The notes beneath the pieces are model-generated. The model saw nothing but the letters and a program-made list of their open reading frames with translations, was not told where the DNA came from and searched no databases. A DNA stretch of 29,500 nt. Origin: Tubiluchus corallicola (Eukaryota > Priapulida > Priapulimorpha > Priapulimorphida > Tubiluchidae). The stretch is taken from NCBI GenBank assembly GCA_030141605.1, contig JAQGDQ010000177.1:188001-217500 (forward strand), written 5' to 3'. Shown here in pieces: positions 1 to 19,640 of this stretch. The stretch's first letter is position 1. The number at the start of each line of letters is the position of its first letter. The position numbers and the translations under genes are program-made.

Positions 1-662
1 GCTGAGATACAGCAGAAAGCCTGCTCATGTAGATAATATTGGCGTGGCCAGAATCTATTTCACGTTATCAAGAATAATTCTCTAGATGAGTTGCTGAGTC
101 AAAAGAGATGTCTTGGTCAATTTCAAATGTATTCCACCTCTTTCACAGAGGCATCAAGGGCAGAATTGCATATCATGCCGTTTATGAGACTGCCTAAAAG
201 CAGTTGTTCTCATGGCCATCCATCTGCTTGTATGGTGTGTGTTTTGTGTATATGTACATTGTTGTGCTTATGAACAGAAATAATTGTACCGGTCGAATGT
301 CTAACTGTATTGTATTATAATTATGTGTTTTGTGCATATGTCAGGATACGTGTGTATATTATCTGTATGATATGAATTGTTTGATATGCAAATCATTTGA
401 ATGGTTATTTGTAAATGTGTGTTTGTTTTTTAGAAAGGTACATTTTACTGTAGCTTATAAATTAATTTTATTTTTTGCTCGTGTTTTTATGCACCTACTG
501 CACTGATAGTTTTATTTTTTTGTACCCGATGCATTTGTCTATGTAGTGTAGCCCTTTTATTACTGGTAACACTGAATGATGTATCTTATTGTATGCTATC
601 AATTATGGCAAACAAATATGTATATATATATTTATATAAAACGGTATTATGTTTTTTCACAG
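1..662. other. 5' flank or intron of the unrecognised + strand gene
   Basis: No convincing coding sequence. One + strand frame is open from the window edge to a TAG near position 93 and could be the end of an upstream exon, but no good donor follows it in a usable phase. The rest is AT-rich, ending in a poly-pyrimidine stretch and TTTTTTCACAG just before the exon at 663. Confidence 0.4.
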
Positions 663-708
663 TTGGATGTTCTAATTGCTGATGGAACCCATGATGCAGT
701 GGATGAAA
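663..708 (+). CDS. Internal exon of the unrecognised gene
   Basis: 46 nt between TTTTTTCACAG and GTAAGC. The other two frames hit stops within the first 25 bases, which favours the [15 protein letters not shown] reading. It enters in phase 0 and leaves in phase 1. Confidence 0.5.
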
Positions 709-2771
709 GTAAGCTTGATTTGAATAACTGCAGTTGATAGTTTGTTACAGTACGTGTTACTTAGAAGGTTAGCTTGATTTAAATACATAGCATGTTATAA
801 TTGTAAATATAAAGGTAAATGATTAAAATATGGCTTTGTTCCAATTTTCACAGCAATGCCATTCAAATGACAACATACAACACACTGCGTAAAAGAGCAC
901 CAAGCCAATGATAACAGACATAAATGTTAGTTACTTACTTAACATTATAACATAACAGTCTAATCACATTTGACAAACTGGGTTAACCAGTGGAAAATAG
1001 GCCATTGATGATTTTATTATTAACAATGGTTGTTATTTGCTGGTTAGTTAGAGTTGTCCTCTCTCCTCTGATGCTGATTTCATCGAAATCCAGCAATTAG
1101 CTAAAAGTTATTGATAGATAATGTCATACGGCCGATTCTTGACACCACTGTCAGTATCTTGGGCAACTCAAAATGAAAAAAATAAATGGGATTATTACTA
1201 GTATTTTCTGTTTGTCCATTTACTAACCTAGTTTCCCATATAGCCTAATTTTATTGATTTACTGCATGAACTGTTTACTCTAGACAAGGGCAATTAATCA
1301 TTGGGCAAATACGGCTATAGCAGGGGTGTGCAAATTATCCTGTGGGCCAGATGCAGTTTGGTCTAGGAGCCAAGTACAGTAGGACCTAATAACAATTTTT
1401 TTTGCATCCGATTTGCGCACATCATTACTACTGCACTACTACACTCAAGAAACTATTTTAGAAGTTATTAAAATTTCTATTAAAAACCATATATTTCGTC
1501 ATGTTCGGCAGCGACATTAAGTGATAACGGCCCTGTAAGGGTTAATGCCATCCGATCTAGAGGAAAAAACTACCCGCACTATCTTTGCGATATTGGCGCA
1601 GACTTCAGCTGGATCGCATGGGCCGCACTTTCATTTCGTTGACAAACCTCTTCGCGGGCTTCGCAAGATCTCTCAGCGGACCGCAGTATGCACACCCCTG
1701 GGCTATAACCTTAGACCCTAAATGTTGATAGGCCTTCAGAGTCCTGCGACCGATGACCAATAAGGAAAGACAATGCTATTTAGTAAACAAGATAACAAAG
1801 TTATTTAAACTGAACATATTAAAGACAAGTAGCTTGTATTTTGTGCATTGCCAGTAAGCACTTGAGTGAGTGAGCATTATATTGTTTACAAAATATTTCA
1901 TTATTCATTGTAGACACATGCATTTGGACACAGGATTCTTCGCCACAAAACATTTAGACATAGGTAGCCTTGACCACTTAAGCAGTCTGGACTCACAGAT
2001 CATCTGGTCACATGAGTCATTGAGACACATAAGTCATTTAGACACAATAATTCAACACTTGTAAAAAGGATGACATTTAGACACATGTAGCATACTTCTC
2101 ATTAGACACAAGAATTCAGCAGTTGTAAAGAGTCCAACATTTTAGAATCTTCATCAGAGGTAGTCACAATGGCGAGCAGCAACTCGCCTTTTGGTTAACC
2201 CAGGCGAAAGGGCATGACAAACAAAGTCATTCCCATAGATCAGTAACAACAAAAGCTGTTGATAAGTCTATACAAAAACTGAAGAACGGCTCCATAACGG
2301 AAGTTTACTGTCCCTTCATTTAGGCCCTTCGTTTGTTCATAGTTTTACGCCGACGAAACCCCCCTTAATCTACCCAAACTCTAGACCATGATATGTGCCT
2401 TTGTTTAATTATTAACTTCTCTTTACAGGTTATTTAAGATACAAATGCAAGAACAAGATACATATCGTGCCAGTATCTGAAATCAAACCAGAATGATAGT
2501 AAAAAAATATGTAATGACAAGCTATTAATATGAGCATCAACTGACATCTGATTAGGATAATAACATGTGTTTTTGTGCATGTCTAAGAGTCAATCGTAAA
2601 TTTTGCAGTCATGTTTCGTAGTGTGGAGAAATACTGTTTTCTGCCAATCGGATTAATACATGTTTTATTTTTATAGTAAACAAGCAAATAAATGACAAGG
2701 AGAGAGTTTCGGCTGCTATGGAGAATGAAAATCTTCGTAAATTAGTGTTGGAGTGCATAAACACCTGCTAG
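663..2771 (+). CDS. 3' part of an unrecognised gene, C-terminal coding exons
   Basis: I do not recognise this protein. Exon 663-708 follows a TTTTTTCACAG acceptor and ends at a GTAAGC donor. It has a single open frame, reading [15 protein letters not shown] plus one base. It joins in phase to exon 2677-2771 (acceptor TTTTTATAG), giving [11 protein letters not shown] then [20 protein letters not shown] and a TAG stop. That tail is rich in E, K, N and L and looks like a short helix or coiled coil. A second acceptor at 2428 (CTCTTTACAG) also joins in phase, to 23 codons ending in TGA at 2496, so there may be two alternative last exons. Upstream exons lie outside the window. The exon calls rest on splice signals and phase only. 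The stop at 2771 is 87 bp before the DHHC start codon. Confidence 0.5.
1321..1700. mobile_element. hAT-type non-autonomous element (MITE), 380 bp
   Basis: The ends are perfect 12-bp inverted repeats (CAGGGGTGTGCA at 1321, TGCACACCCCTG ending at 1700). The element is flanked by 8-bp direct repeats GGCTATAG (1313-1320) and GGCTATAA (1701-1708), a target-site duplication with one mismatch. The CAGGG terminus and 8-bp duplication are hallmarks of the hAT superfamily. There is no transposase inside, so it would be mobilised in trans. It sits in the intron of the unrecognised + strand gene. Confidence 0.85.
1709..2428. other. Intron remainder, no clear feature
   Basis: AT-rich intronic sequence. 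Between about 1910 and 2115 there are repeated short words of the type CATTTAGACACA, ACATTTAGACAT and TCATTTAGACACA, a loose local repeat of roughly 20 bp with no strict period. No exon could be supported here. Confidence 0.35.
2429..2496 (+). CDS. Candidate alternative last exon
   Basis: 68 nt after the strong acceptor CTCTTTACAG. Joined to the phase-1 exon at 663-708 it encodes [20 protein letters not shown], then two more residues and TGA. It has no detectable downstream donor that keeps phase with 2677. It may be a true alternative terminal exon or a chance open stretch. Confidence 0.3.
2677..2771 (+). CDS. Candidate last coding exon, short helical tail
   Basis: 95 nt after TTTTTATAG. 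The phase matches exon 663-708 exactly (one base carried over), giving 31 residues and TAG. The composition, with charged residues alternating with L, V and I, suggests a helix. No AATAAA lies between this stop and the next ATG at 2859. Confidence 0.5.
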
Positions 2772-2858
2772 GACTACTGAAAAAATCCACACATTAATTT
2801 ATTATTAGTGTTACTAAGAAGATACGCAGCATCATTTTTAGTATATAAACTTGAAAAT

Positions 2859-3665
2859 ATGGTTGTATTTCGACTGGATCCCTGTGGAATCTTTTGCATG
2901 GTGTTCACCTATGCAGCTGTTATCTATGCTGATTATGTCGTTATTGTGCAGCTAGTGATACCGACAATGTCCGATAGCCTTTTGGGTGCTTTTAATGTTG
3001 TGTTGTTTAACATACTGCTTGCACTGTTAATAGCAGCACACTTGCGTGCTATGCTGTCTGATCCTGGCATTGTACCACTGCCACAAGCTAGTCTAGACTT
3101 TTCTGATCTACACTCGGGTGTGCGGAATCCCCTAAGTCAAAGTGAGAGCGGCTGGACGGTGTGCGGAAAGTGTGAGACGTACCGACCTCCAAGGGCTCAT
3201 CACTGCCGCGTCTGCAGGAGGTGCATCAGGCGAATGGATCACCATTGTCCGTGGATCAACAACTGCGTTGGTGAAAATAATCAGAAGTATTTCTTGCAGT
3301 TCTTAATTTACGTAGGTGTTGCAGCCATACACGCTATCCTGATTGTTCTGATATCAGCGCTCAGACAGTGTGCAACGTGTCAGACAAGCGAGACTGATGC
3401 GCACACTAAATTGGTGCTTCAGGTTATACTTGTGATAGAGTGTTTGCTTTTTGGCATATTTGTAATAGCTGTGTTTGTAGATCAGATATCAGCTATTTTC
3501 GCCGATGAAACAGCAATAGAACAGTTACAGAGAAAAGAACCGTATCGTCCGGTCAAGTCAAAAACAGCTCTTATGCAAGAGGTATGTGGTCGCGGCCCAG
3601 TGTTCTTTTGGCTGTGTCCTTGCCATAGTGCTCCTAAAAGCTCATATGAAAACAGCACTGTGTAA
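2859..3665 (+). CDS. DHHC-type protein S-palmitoyltransferase, ZDHHC3/7-like
   Basis: A 268-residue protein that would attach palmitate to cysteines of membrane-associated substrates, probably in the Golgi. The ATG at 2859 is chosen because MVVFRLDPCGIFCMVFTYA aligns with the start of the conserved region of ZDHHC3, although the frame stays open 17 codons upstream. Membrane segments lie at about 10-35, 42-62, 145-167 and 186-208. DPG is at 68-70. The cysteine-rich domain is at about 101-137, with CGKC at 102-105, HHCRVC at 114-119 and the catalytic DHHC at 127-130, followed by PWINNCVGENNQKYF. DETAIEQL at 216-223 matches the DETGIEQL of ZDHHC3/7, the family's TTxE-equivalent segment. All zinc ligands appear present, so it should be active. 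Length is slightly below the roughly 300 residues usual for ZDHHC3/7 because the N-terminal extension is missing. It has no introns. A retrocopy or a downstream gene of a dicistronic unit are alternatives to an ordinary single-exon gene. Confidence 0.93.
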   Translation: MVVFRLDPCGIFCMVFTYAAVIYADYVVIVQLVIPTMSDSLLGAFNVVLFNILLALLIAAHLRAMLSDPGIVPLPQASLDFSDLHSGVRNPLSQSESGWTVCGKCETYRPPRAHHCRVCRRCIRRMDHHCPWINNCVGENNQKYFLQFLIYVGVAAIHAILIVLISALRQCATCQTSETDAHTKLVLQVILVIECLLFGIFVIAVFVDQISAIFADETAIEQLQRKEPYRPVKSKTALMQEVCGRGPVFFWLCPCHSAPKSSYENSTV

Positions 3666-4021
3666 TTTTAAGCTTTTGTATTTATGAAACTTCGTTACAC
3701 TTCCTCTAATTAAGATATTTGACGTTGTACACGTTTAGTCATTTAATTGTAAAATGTTTTTATACTTGTCATTTTAAACATGTATTATAAAATCTTGTAC
3801 GAACTGTATTTTAAGTAAGCTTCTGCTTTTTAAGCTATACATTTAGCTCAGAAACTAATTTATATCATGTGATTTGCTACTAGGACATTTGTTTCCCATT
3901 GTGCAAGAATTTTGTTCAAATTTTGCAGCAGGATGTTGTACCTATTCATGCACTTCTTCATGTATCAAGTTTTGTGATCAAGTAACATTAACTTCTAAGA
4001 ACAAGTTAAACGACATAAAAA

Positions 4022-4027
4022 AATAAA
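4022..4027 (+). terminator. Poly(A) signal for the DHHC gene
   Basis: AATAAA about 360 bp after the stop codon, within an A-rich stretch. The sequence 3666-4045 is the likely 3' UTR. It is AT-rich and has no other feature I could identify. Confidence 0.5.
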
Positions 4028-4045
4028 AACTTCATATTGGTATTG

Positions 4046-4324
4046 TCTTACTACTTAACTACCTTGTTTTGATATTAATACTTAAAATATTATTTATAAG
4101 AACAGAAAATGTCTTATTATTATTTGTAAATTCTATATGTTGAACTATATGTTATCCTGACTTTTCCATTCGTCTTCGGTTTCTCACCGCTGTGTAAGAA
4201 AACGCTCTTAAAGAGGTTTTAAGTAAGAGGACTTAACCTTGATAAAGGGCAGGATGCTGCCATGTCACAAGACCCACTGCCATCCAAGTGAGTAAGCGCT
4301 CCCTGCCACTGACTAATCTTCTAC
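4046..4324. other. Intergenic, nothing recognised
   Basis: AT-rich sequence after the DHHC gene. No open frame with family resemblance and no repeat ends seen. Confidence 0.4.
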
Positions 4325-4750
4325 CAGTAGCGGATTTAGGGGGTGGGCCCTCCCTTGCACGGTAACTGTTACAACACACCAAATTAATATTTTCTCTGAA
4401 TTATAAGCATTAGAACAATTTGCTAGATTCTAATGGTGCTTTATATCTGTATCTGCAAAAATCATATATCACAAGAAAACAGATGAAAGTTATGTACAAC
4501 ATGTATGCTATATAGTGTACATCAAAACATTGGTATGTAATTTTGAGTCATGGGTGAGGTGGCACCTGTTATAAACCAGTGAGCCTCCTTAAGGAAATGG
4601 CTTGTAGAAAGCAGAAAAGCGGTATGAAATGCAGCAAAATGTATTGTTGACCGGGTGAACCTCGCCAGGGAGCTTACATTGTTCCCCCAGACCCTCTAAC
4701 TGCTTTTCTGTTAGGCCCACCATTGTTCTGAAAATTGTATCCGCCCCTGT
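4325..4750. mobile_element. Possible degenerate hAT-like MITE
   Basis: The left end reads CAGTAGCGGATTTAGGGGGT. The right end is TATCCGCCCCTG, whose reverse complement is CAGGGGCGGATA. Such CAG...GCGGAT termini are common on small hAT-type elements. The inverted repeat is imperfect and I see no convincing 8-bp duplication, so this may be an old or partial copy. The open frame on the minus strand inside it shows no recognisable protein. Confidence 0.4.
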
Positions 4751-4753
4751 CTG

Positions 4754-5190
4754 AGATGAGCCTCTGTAGCCGATTTGGTGCACATCCAGAATCTATATGC
4801 AAAAATGAATTTAGTAGTGAAAGCTGTTACTGGTTGCCCATTGATTGCTGTTATACATAAGTCTACAGGAAACATCTATTAATCTATGTCGTCTAAACAG
4901 TATAATTTGCCACAAATATACGTTAAGTACCACCTATGTTGTGAGGGATCCATCTGTAGTCGTAGGTCCAAGGGCCACTGTTGTCGAACTTATATTACAG
5001 TTTGCCTCATAACAGCATATCACTATGATTGTGGTTCTTGGAAAGGAAAGGGAGGTAGGAGAGTTGTTGTAAACAAAATGAAAAGCAGCTTGATGTCTTC
5101 ATTGTTTTAGCATAATAATCCCTATTTGATGCAAGCACACAGTTTGGGGATTCTATTCAATGATTTAAACTCTATAAATCAACTTTTAAA
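4754..5190. other. Intergenic, nothing recognised
   Basis: No coding region or repeat could be supported. Any N-terminal part of the decayed GPCR that starts at about 5191 is not readable here. Confidence 0.35.
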
Positions 5191-5885
5191 CAATGTATTT
5201 CTCATTGTGCAGTTTGTTTATTGGAGATTTCTCAATTGGCATTATTGTTATTGGACAATTGTTGCATTTAACACTGTACACCAGGTAGTAGGTAGTCACT
5301 TACTTTCTGGAATTCTCTATGTATTTAATAGAAATTGTTTATAAATCCACTTACAAACTGCTGTATCCTGAACCTTTGGAAATTTCTGAGTATTGTGTAT
5401 CGAGCTCGTTATTCAGGTCTGCCGCAGAACAATGAGCTTTGGAAATCTTGGTTGGTACATGCCTGCTTCTGCTTCTGATCTAGTTGCTGTCACAATCGTT
5501 GACGTTTCTATTGCAGACGTCTTTTACAATTGCATTCCTTCACCAGGTGGATTTTATGGAAAAGTGGTCTGGCGTACATTCTCTACAGTCTTTCTTCTGG
5601 TATTAGCAATTTGTGTTTGTACAGCGTAAGTTTGAGAAAACCATGGAAACTGTTGAAGACAATACACAGCGGCAACACTGGAGAAAACAACTTCTTCTGT
5701 AGCTCACGTCAATGTGGTTGCATTAATGTATTGGTTATTTTTTCTATGTTACACACATCAGTATTGACTACTTTTGGGTCATTTGGGTACTATTGGTAAC
5801 TGAAGAGTGATTAACTTTTGAATAAATTATATTGTGATCTACGTGATCGAAGGCTTTTGGATAATCTAGAAACACCATGAGTAAC
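5191..5885 (+). pseudogene. Decayed rhodopsin-family GPCR (copy 1)
   Basis: Several frames carry GPCR-like pieces in the expected order. At about 5191, YFSLCSLFIGDFSIG resembles transmembrane helix 2 and matches MYYSLCSLSVADLVVG of the second copy at 8.1 kb. At 5480-5630 an extracellular loop 2 plus helix 5-like piece reads FYNCIPSPGGFYGK, then STVFLLVLAICVC. At 5640-5800 come an intracellular-loop piece, with stops, and a helix 6-like CIGYFFYVTHISIDYFWV. At about 5825-5877 LYCDLRDRRLLDN resembles the end of helix 7 and helix 8 of class A receptors. Stops and frame changes separate the pieces and helix 1 is missing, so it cannot make a receptor. The ligand class cannot be read; the SLSVADL-type helix 2 recalls melanocortin/cannabinoid-like groups. 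Confidence 0.6.
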
Positions 5886-6583
5886 CTTGTTTGGGTCAGA
5901 TGCTCTTAACCATTTATCAAACAAAAATGAATAGAAGACTCTTATAATATATATAATACATACATATATATATATATAATATTTATTACTTATATATGCT
6001 TGTATTTATTTGTTATTTATTTATTTATTTGCCATAAAACAATGAAACAATGATAGTAGACATTGTGCAATGTGAAATATCATTCAGTATCATTCTTTAA
6101 CACCACCGTACTGGTTAGGATCGAAATTTGTTCCAATATGCTGTATGATGCATTTGCGTATAAAATGCTCTAACTTGTTGTTTCGGAAATTCTTTTATTT
6201 GTTCTGTTCAGAAGTGCTGTTCTTCTGCATTTTACAAATATACTACATTTGAAATTAAAAATGTTTTTGCAAACTAAACACTCCCTTTCTACCAACGTTA
6301 TGTAATACAAACACGGGATACAACTGGTTTTACCATCTTACTGCAATTCATTTGTCAGTGTACTTGTGAGTGCAGTTATAACCGACAGAATATTCGGATT
6401 TCATGATATTTGCACGTACATTAATCTCCCAATGAAACTGGGTGATTAATGAGTCTTACAAACTTTTTTTCGGTTAAAACATGGGTATTGGCATTATGAC
6501 GTACATTATAAAGTCACTGTATTTCATAATAATTGTTTTTCTAATGCAGTAACACAATTTTCCTAGCAAACTTACTTTGCAAA
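5886..6583. other. Spacer with simple repeats and a possible LINE tail
   Basis: A TA-rich run lies at about 5945-5985 and a TTTA run at about 6005-6032. The latter continues into TTTGCCATAAAA, which on the minus strand matches the ATGGCAAATAAA 3' end of the LINE family seen at 8.0, 21.6 and 28.2 kb. This may be a very short 5'-truncated LINE copy (about 6000-6060). Nothing else was recognised. Confidence 0.35.
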
Positions 6584-6905
6584 ATGATTTTAAATGCTGA
6601 ACCTTTTGTCACCGAATTTTATCATTCACTAGTAAAAAGCCACAGTAGAAAGTCATCACTAATCACTCAAAATTTCTATCCTGTCAGTTGCCCTGTCAAT
6701 TTAATGTCCCGTGTTAAATCGAACGAAATAGTACAGGAATGTTCTATGAAAACCGTAAGACATTGTTCGGATATTTTTGTATGGTTACTAGAACATTTAT
6801 TTGCTGGAATACATAAAATTTTCGCCAGATCTACGACTAATTGTACCTTAAAGGAACTTGTCAGTGTAATAGCTATTACCATTGAAATTTCTCAGTTAAC
6901 AGGAA

Positions 6906-8001
6906 GCGAGTGTGTACGATGGAGTTTATGCACAAGAATGAATCATTGTTATTTAGTGAGGACATTATTGCAAAGATTCAGGCTGGAATTGACATATTTC
7001 TATTGTTACTTGGAATAGTTTAATTATTATAAGCTAAAAATGAATAGTGACAAAATAGAATTTATGGTATTATCCCCAACAATTAACAATACTTAAAATA
7101 CAGCTGCTATATCCTTGCGAATAGAAAATGCTGTTATCGTGCAGTCAAAAGTAATTAATTTCTTAGGGGTTAAGTTGGACAACATGCTTACATGGGAAGA
7201 GCAGTTCATCAAAATTTATAAAAAAATGGCATTAAGTACTTCGTACTTTCGACAAATCACAGAGGACAGCTATCAAAACAAACAAAAAATCTAATTTACA
7301 AAACTTTAATTTTGCCCCATTATTTATATGCCTGCATACTGTACCAAAAAGTGAAAAGAGAGTCATACATCAAATTAAATGTACTTCAAAACTATGCTTT
7401 ACGATTAGTTAATGGCCATTCTTTGAAATCATCTCACAGTACAAGTAAATATTCTGCCACCTCTTTAAGAAACTCCATGAAAATCCCGATATTAGAAGCC
7501 CACAGAGATGATCAAACTCTCTTGTTTCTCTATAAATATATCAACAATATTAATTCTCCCTTCAAAAACAATAAGCTCCCACTTCTTAGAAACGCCAGTA
7601 TGAATAACAGAACACTAAATTTAAGAAACATTAGAACGAACAATCAATATGGAGAGAATTCCATTGCTAAGCAAGCAATACAACTTTGGAATTCATTATC
7701 GACGTCACTAAAACACAGCAGCTCTTTATCAATATTCAAGTCTAAATTAAAAAAAACATTTAATGACTCGTTTTGAATATCCGACATACGAACACGACGA
7801 TACTTACTCAAATCATAATTTCATTTTTCCTAGACCTTACTAAACTAGTTTATATTTTATTTTTGAATTTCTAGTTACACTTATAGTTTAACTTGCACCA
7901 GACGCATTTGCCCCGAACAGTGTATGTTTTTATTTAACTAACACTGATTGTCTGTCATTTATTATGATGGTCAATGTTTTTAAAATGGCAAATAAAGATT
8001 T

Positions 8002-8042
<41 letters not shown>

Positions 8043-8045
8043 TCA
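6906..8045 (+). mobile_element. 5'-truncated LINE (CR1/L2/jockey-like reverse transcriptase, family A)
   Basis: The copy starts just before the polymerase YADD region, which is mutated here to TATGCACAAGAA with a one-base shift (about 6931). It runs on through SEDIIAKIQAGIDI, NSDKIEFMVLSP, the INFLGVKLDNMLTW block and then, at 7312-7776, the C-terminal domain (LQNYALRLVNG, LFLYKYINNIN, KQAIQLWNSLSTSLK, FKSKLKKTFND). Frameshifts and stops show it is dead. The 3' end is ATGGCAAATAAAGATTTT followed by an ACT trinucleotide tail at about 8003-8042. It is inserted in the GPCR pseudogene. Copies of the same family lie at 21595-22010 and 28220-28930. Confidence 0.85.
8003..8043 (+). repeat. ACT trinucleotide tail of the LINE
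   Basis: About 13 ACT units follow the LINE 3' end directly. This LINE family appears to use a trinucleotide repeat rather than poly(A) as its tail. Confidence 0.85.
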
Positions 8046-8314
8046 CCACTTCAAATGGTATTGTCATCCTAACTATCATCAAGTCTTATGCTTTTCACAC
8101 TCCCATGTATTATTCATTGTGCAGTTTGTCTGTTGCAGACTTGGTAGTTGGCGCTTTCATCATAACAGAAACTATAGCGTTCAATGTCGTGCGAACAACA
8201 ACAAATGATAGATTATTTTGTGGAGCTTTGAATGGATTCAATCACACAGTTCTTTCAAATTCACTTATAAATTACTTTTTTCTTGACATTGGTGTCACGG
8301 TGCTAAATATAACG

Positions 8315-8622
8315 CGATGAACATCAACTCAAACTAGTCAGTATGATTTCAGAGAAACTTTTTATTATAATTATGTAACAACGTGGGTAAGATGAGTATA
8401 AAGCGTAAATGCAAGCAGACTTGAATTCACTAAAGAAATGCGCTCAGAAACCGGATCGTGAGTCAAAACCTCAGTACGGTTATTGGCTCCGACGAGCGCA
8501 CTTCACTAGTGAGTTCTAGTCTGCTTGTATGTATGCTTTATATTTATCATGCTGACATTGTTACATAATATTAAAGGGCTTCTCTGAAATCATACTGACT
8601 ACTTTTGGGTTGATGCTCATCG
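8315..8622. mobile_element. Foldback element with about 130-bp inverted arms
   Basis: The left arm is 8315-8445 and the right arm 8494-8622, in inverted orientation and roughly 80-85% alike by eye. Shared words include AGTCAGTATGATTTCAGAGAA (8337-8357) and its complement (8581-8601), and TGCGCTC with GAGCGCA at the inner ends. The loop is 48 bp. It contains no coding sequence. It begins inside the GPCR pseudogene and ends 20 bp below the stop codon of the minus-strand pentraxin-like gene, so it lies in that gene's predicted 3' UTR. No clear target-site duplication was seen. Confidence 0.8.
8361..8366 (-). terminator. Candidate poly(A) signal of the pentraxin-like gene
   Basis: TTTATT on the + strand gives AATAAA on the minus strand. 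It lies 277 bp after the stop codon, in the far arm of the foldback element. Another signal further downstream remains possible. Confidence 0.35.
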
Positions 8623-8642
8623 TATTACAAACACTACTATAT

Positions 8643-19077
<10,435 letters not shown>

Positions 19078-19198
19078 CTATAAAATTTTATTTATATTTT
19101 AAATCAGATTTCACAGACTACATACAATTCTTATTTCGTTTCATTTTATGAACACCAGTTTCAAGAAGGTCAACCTTGCATTTTCTGGTGCAGATTTA

Positions 19199-19283
19199 GC
19201 AACTGTGAAAAGGCTTATTCTGTAATACCAAAACACATTAAAAAAAATATTACTCTTTAAACAATAAGCCTTTTCATAGTTGC
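19199..19283. repeat. 21-bp inverted repeat, hairpin
   Basis: GCAACTGTGAAAAGGCTTATT (19199-19219) and AATAAGCCTTTTCATAGTTGC (19263-19283) pair with one mismatch across a 43-bp spacer. The same word recurs at 19620-19640, as the far end of the element listed next. Confidence 0.8.
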
Positions 19284-19640
19284 GTTGTGTGCACGCGCAG
19301 TTGCTGTAGGTCAAAGGTTAAGTGTACTACAGCAACGCGTCTGAACTACAGTCGTCATGTGACATGTGAGTAACACAAAGCATTAGTTCAGTACTTCAGT
19401 TGTTTTACGTGAACTTTACTTAATTATGCATTAGTCTGTGTACAGAGTGATTTATTAGCAGAATCTTGCTTGGGAACAAGGAAAAATGAAGTAAGTAAGG
19501 TTCTAATTAACTGGTAAAACTGTTACTATTACAATACGCTACGAGGCGTTGTCAAGTGTACACAAATGTGTTGTCTGGTACACTTAACCTCTGCCCTTTT
19601 AACGATCAACATCAATCGCTGGAACTGTGAAAAGGCTTAT
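19263..19640. mobile_element. MITE-like element, 378 bp
   Basis: The termini are AATAAGCCTTTTCATAGTT and its inverse AACTGTGAAAAGGCTTATT. Further in, GGTTAAGTGTAC (19316-19327) pairs with GTACACTTAACC (about 19578-19589). A smaller palindrome GTTGCTGTAG...CTACAGCAAC lies in the left half. No coding sequence. The target duplication is unclear, possibly TA or TTA. It lies directly against the LINE relic at 19641 and about 190 bp upstream of the signal-peptide exon of the minus-strand gene. Confidence 0.65.

Larger units (their letters stand above)
6584..8314 (+). pseudogene. Second GPCR copy, split by a LINE and cut by a foldback element
   Basis: The 5' piece (6584 to about 6905) encodes an N-terminal region with a possible NCT glycosylation site and ends in a helix 1-like stretch (ELVSVIAITIEISQLTG). 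After the LINE at about 6906-8045 the receptor resumes with NGIVILTIIKS, the end of helix 1. Helix 2 follows (FHTPMYYSLCSLSVADLVVG), then the conserved Cys at the start of helix 3 (RLFCGALNGF), then SLINYFFLDIGVTVLNIT. At 8315 a foldback element begins, exactly where the DRY-type motif is expected, and no helix 4-7 follows. Reading the two halves as one helix 1 is my inference. It shares the SLCSL word with copy 1, so the two were probably tandem duplicates. Confidence 0.6.

Noticed and set aside
2808-2858. Upstream start for the DHHC protein (17 extra residues)
   Set aside because: There is no ATG in the extension and the family alignment begins at the ATG at 2859; the segment also contains an acceptor-like site.
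19485-19495. ATGAAG followed by GTAAG, looking like a + strand first exon
   Set aside because: It lies inside the MITE at 19263-19640 and no downstream exon in phase could be found.
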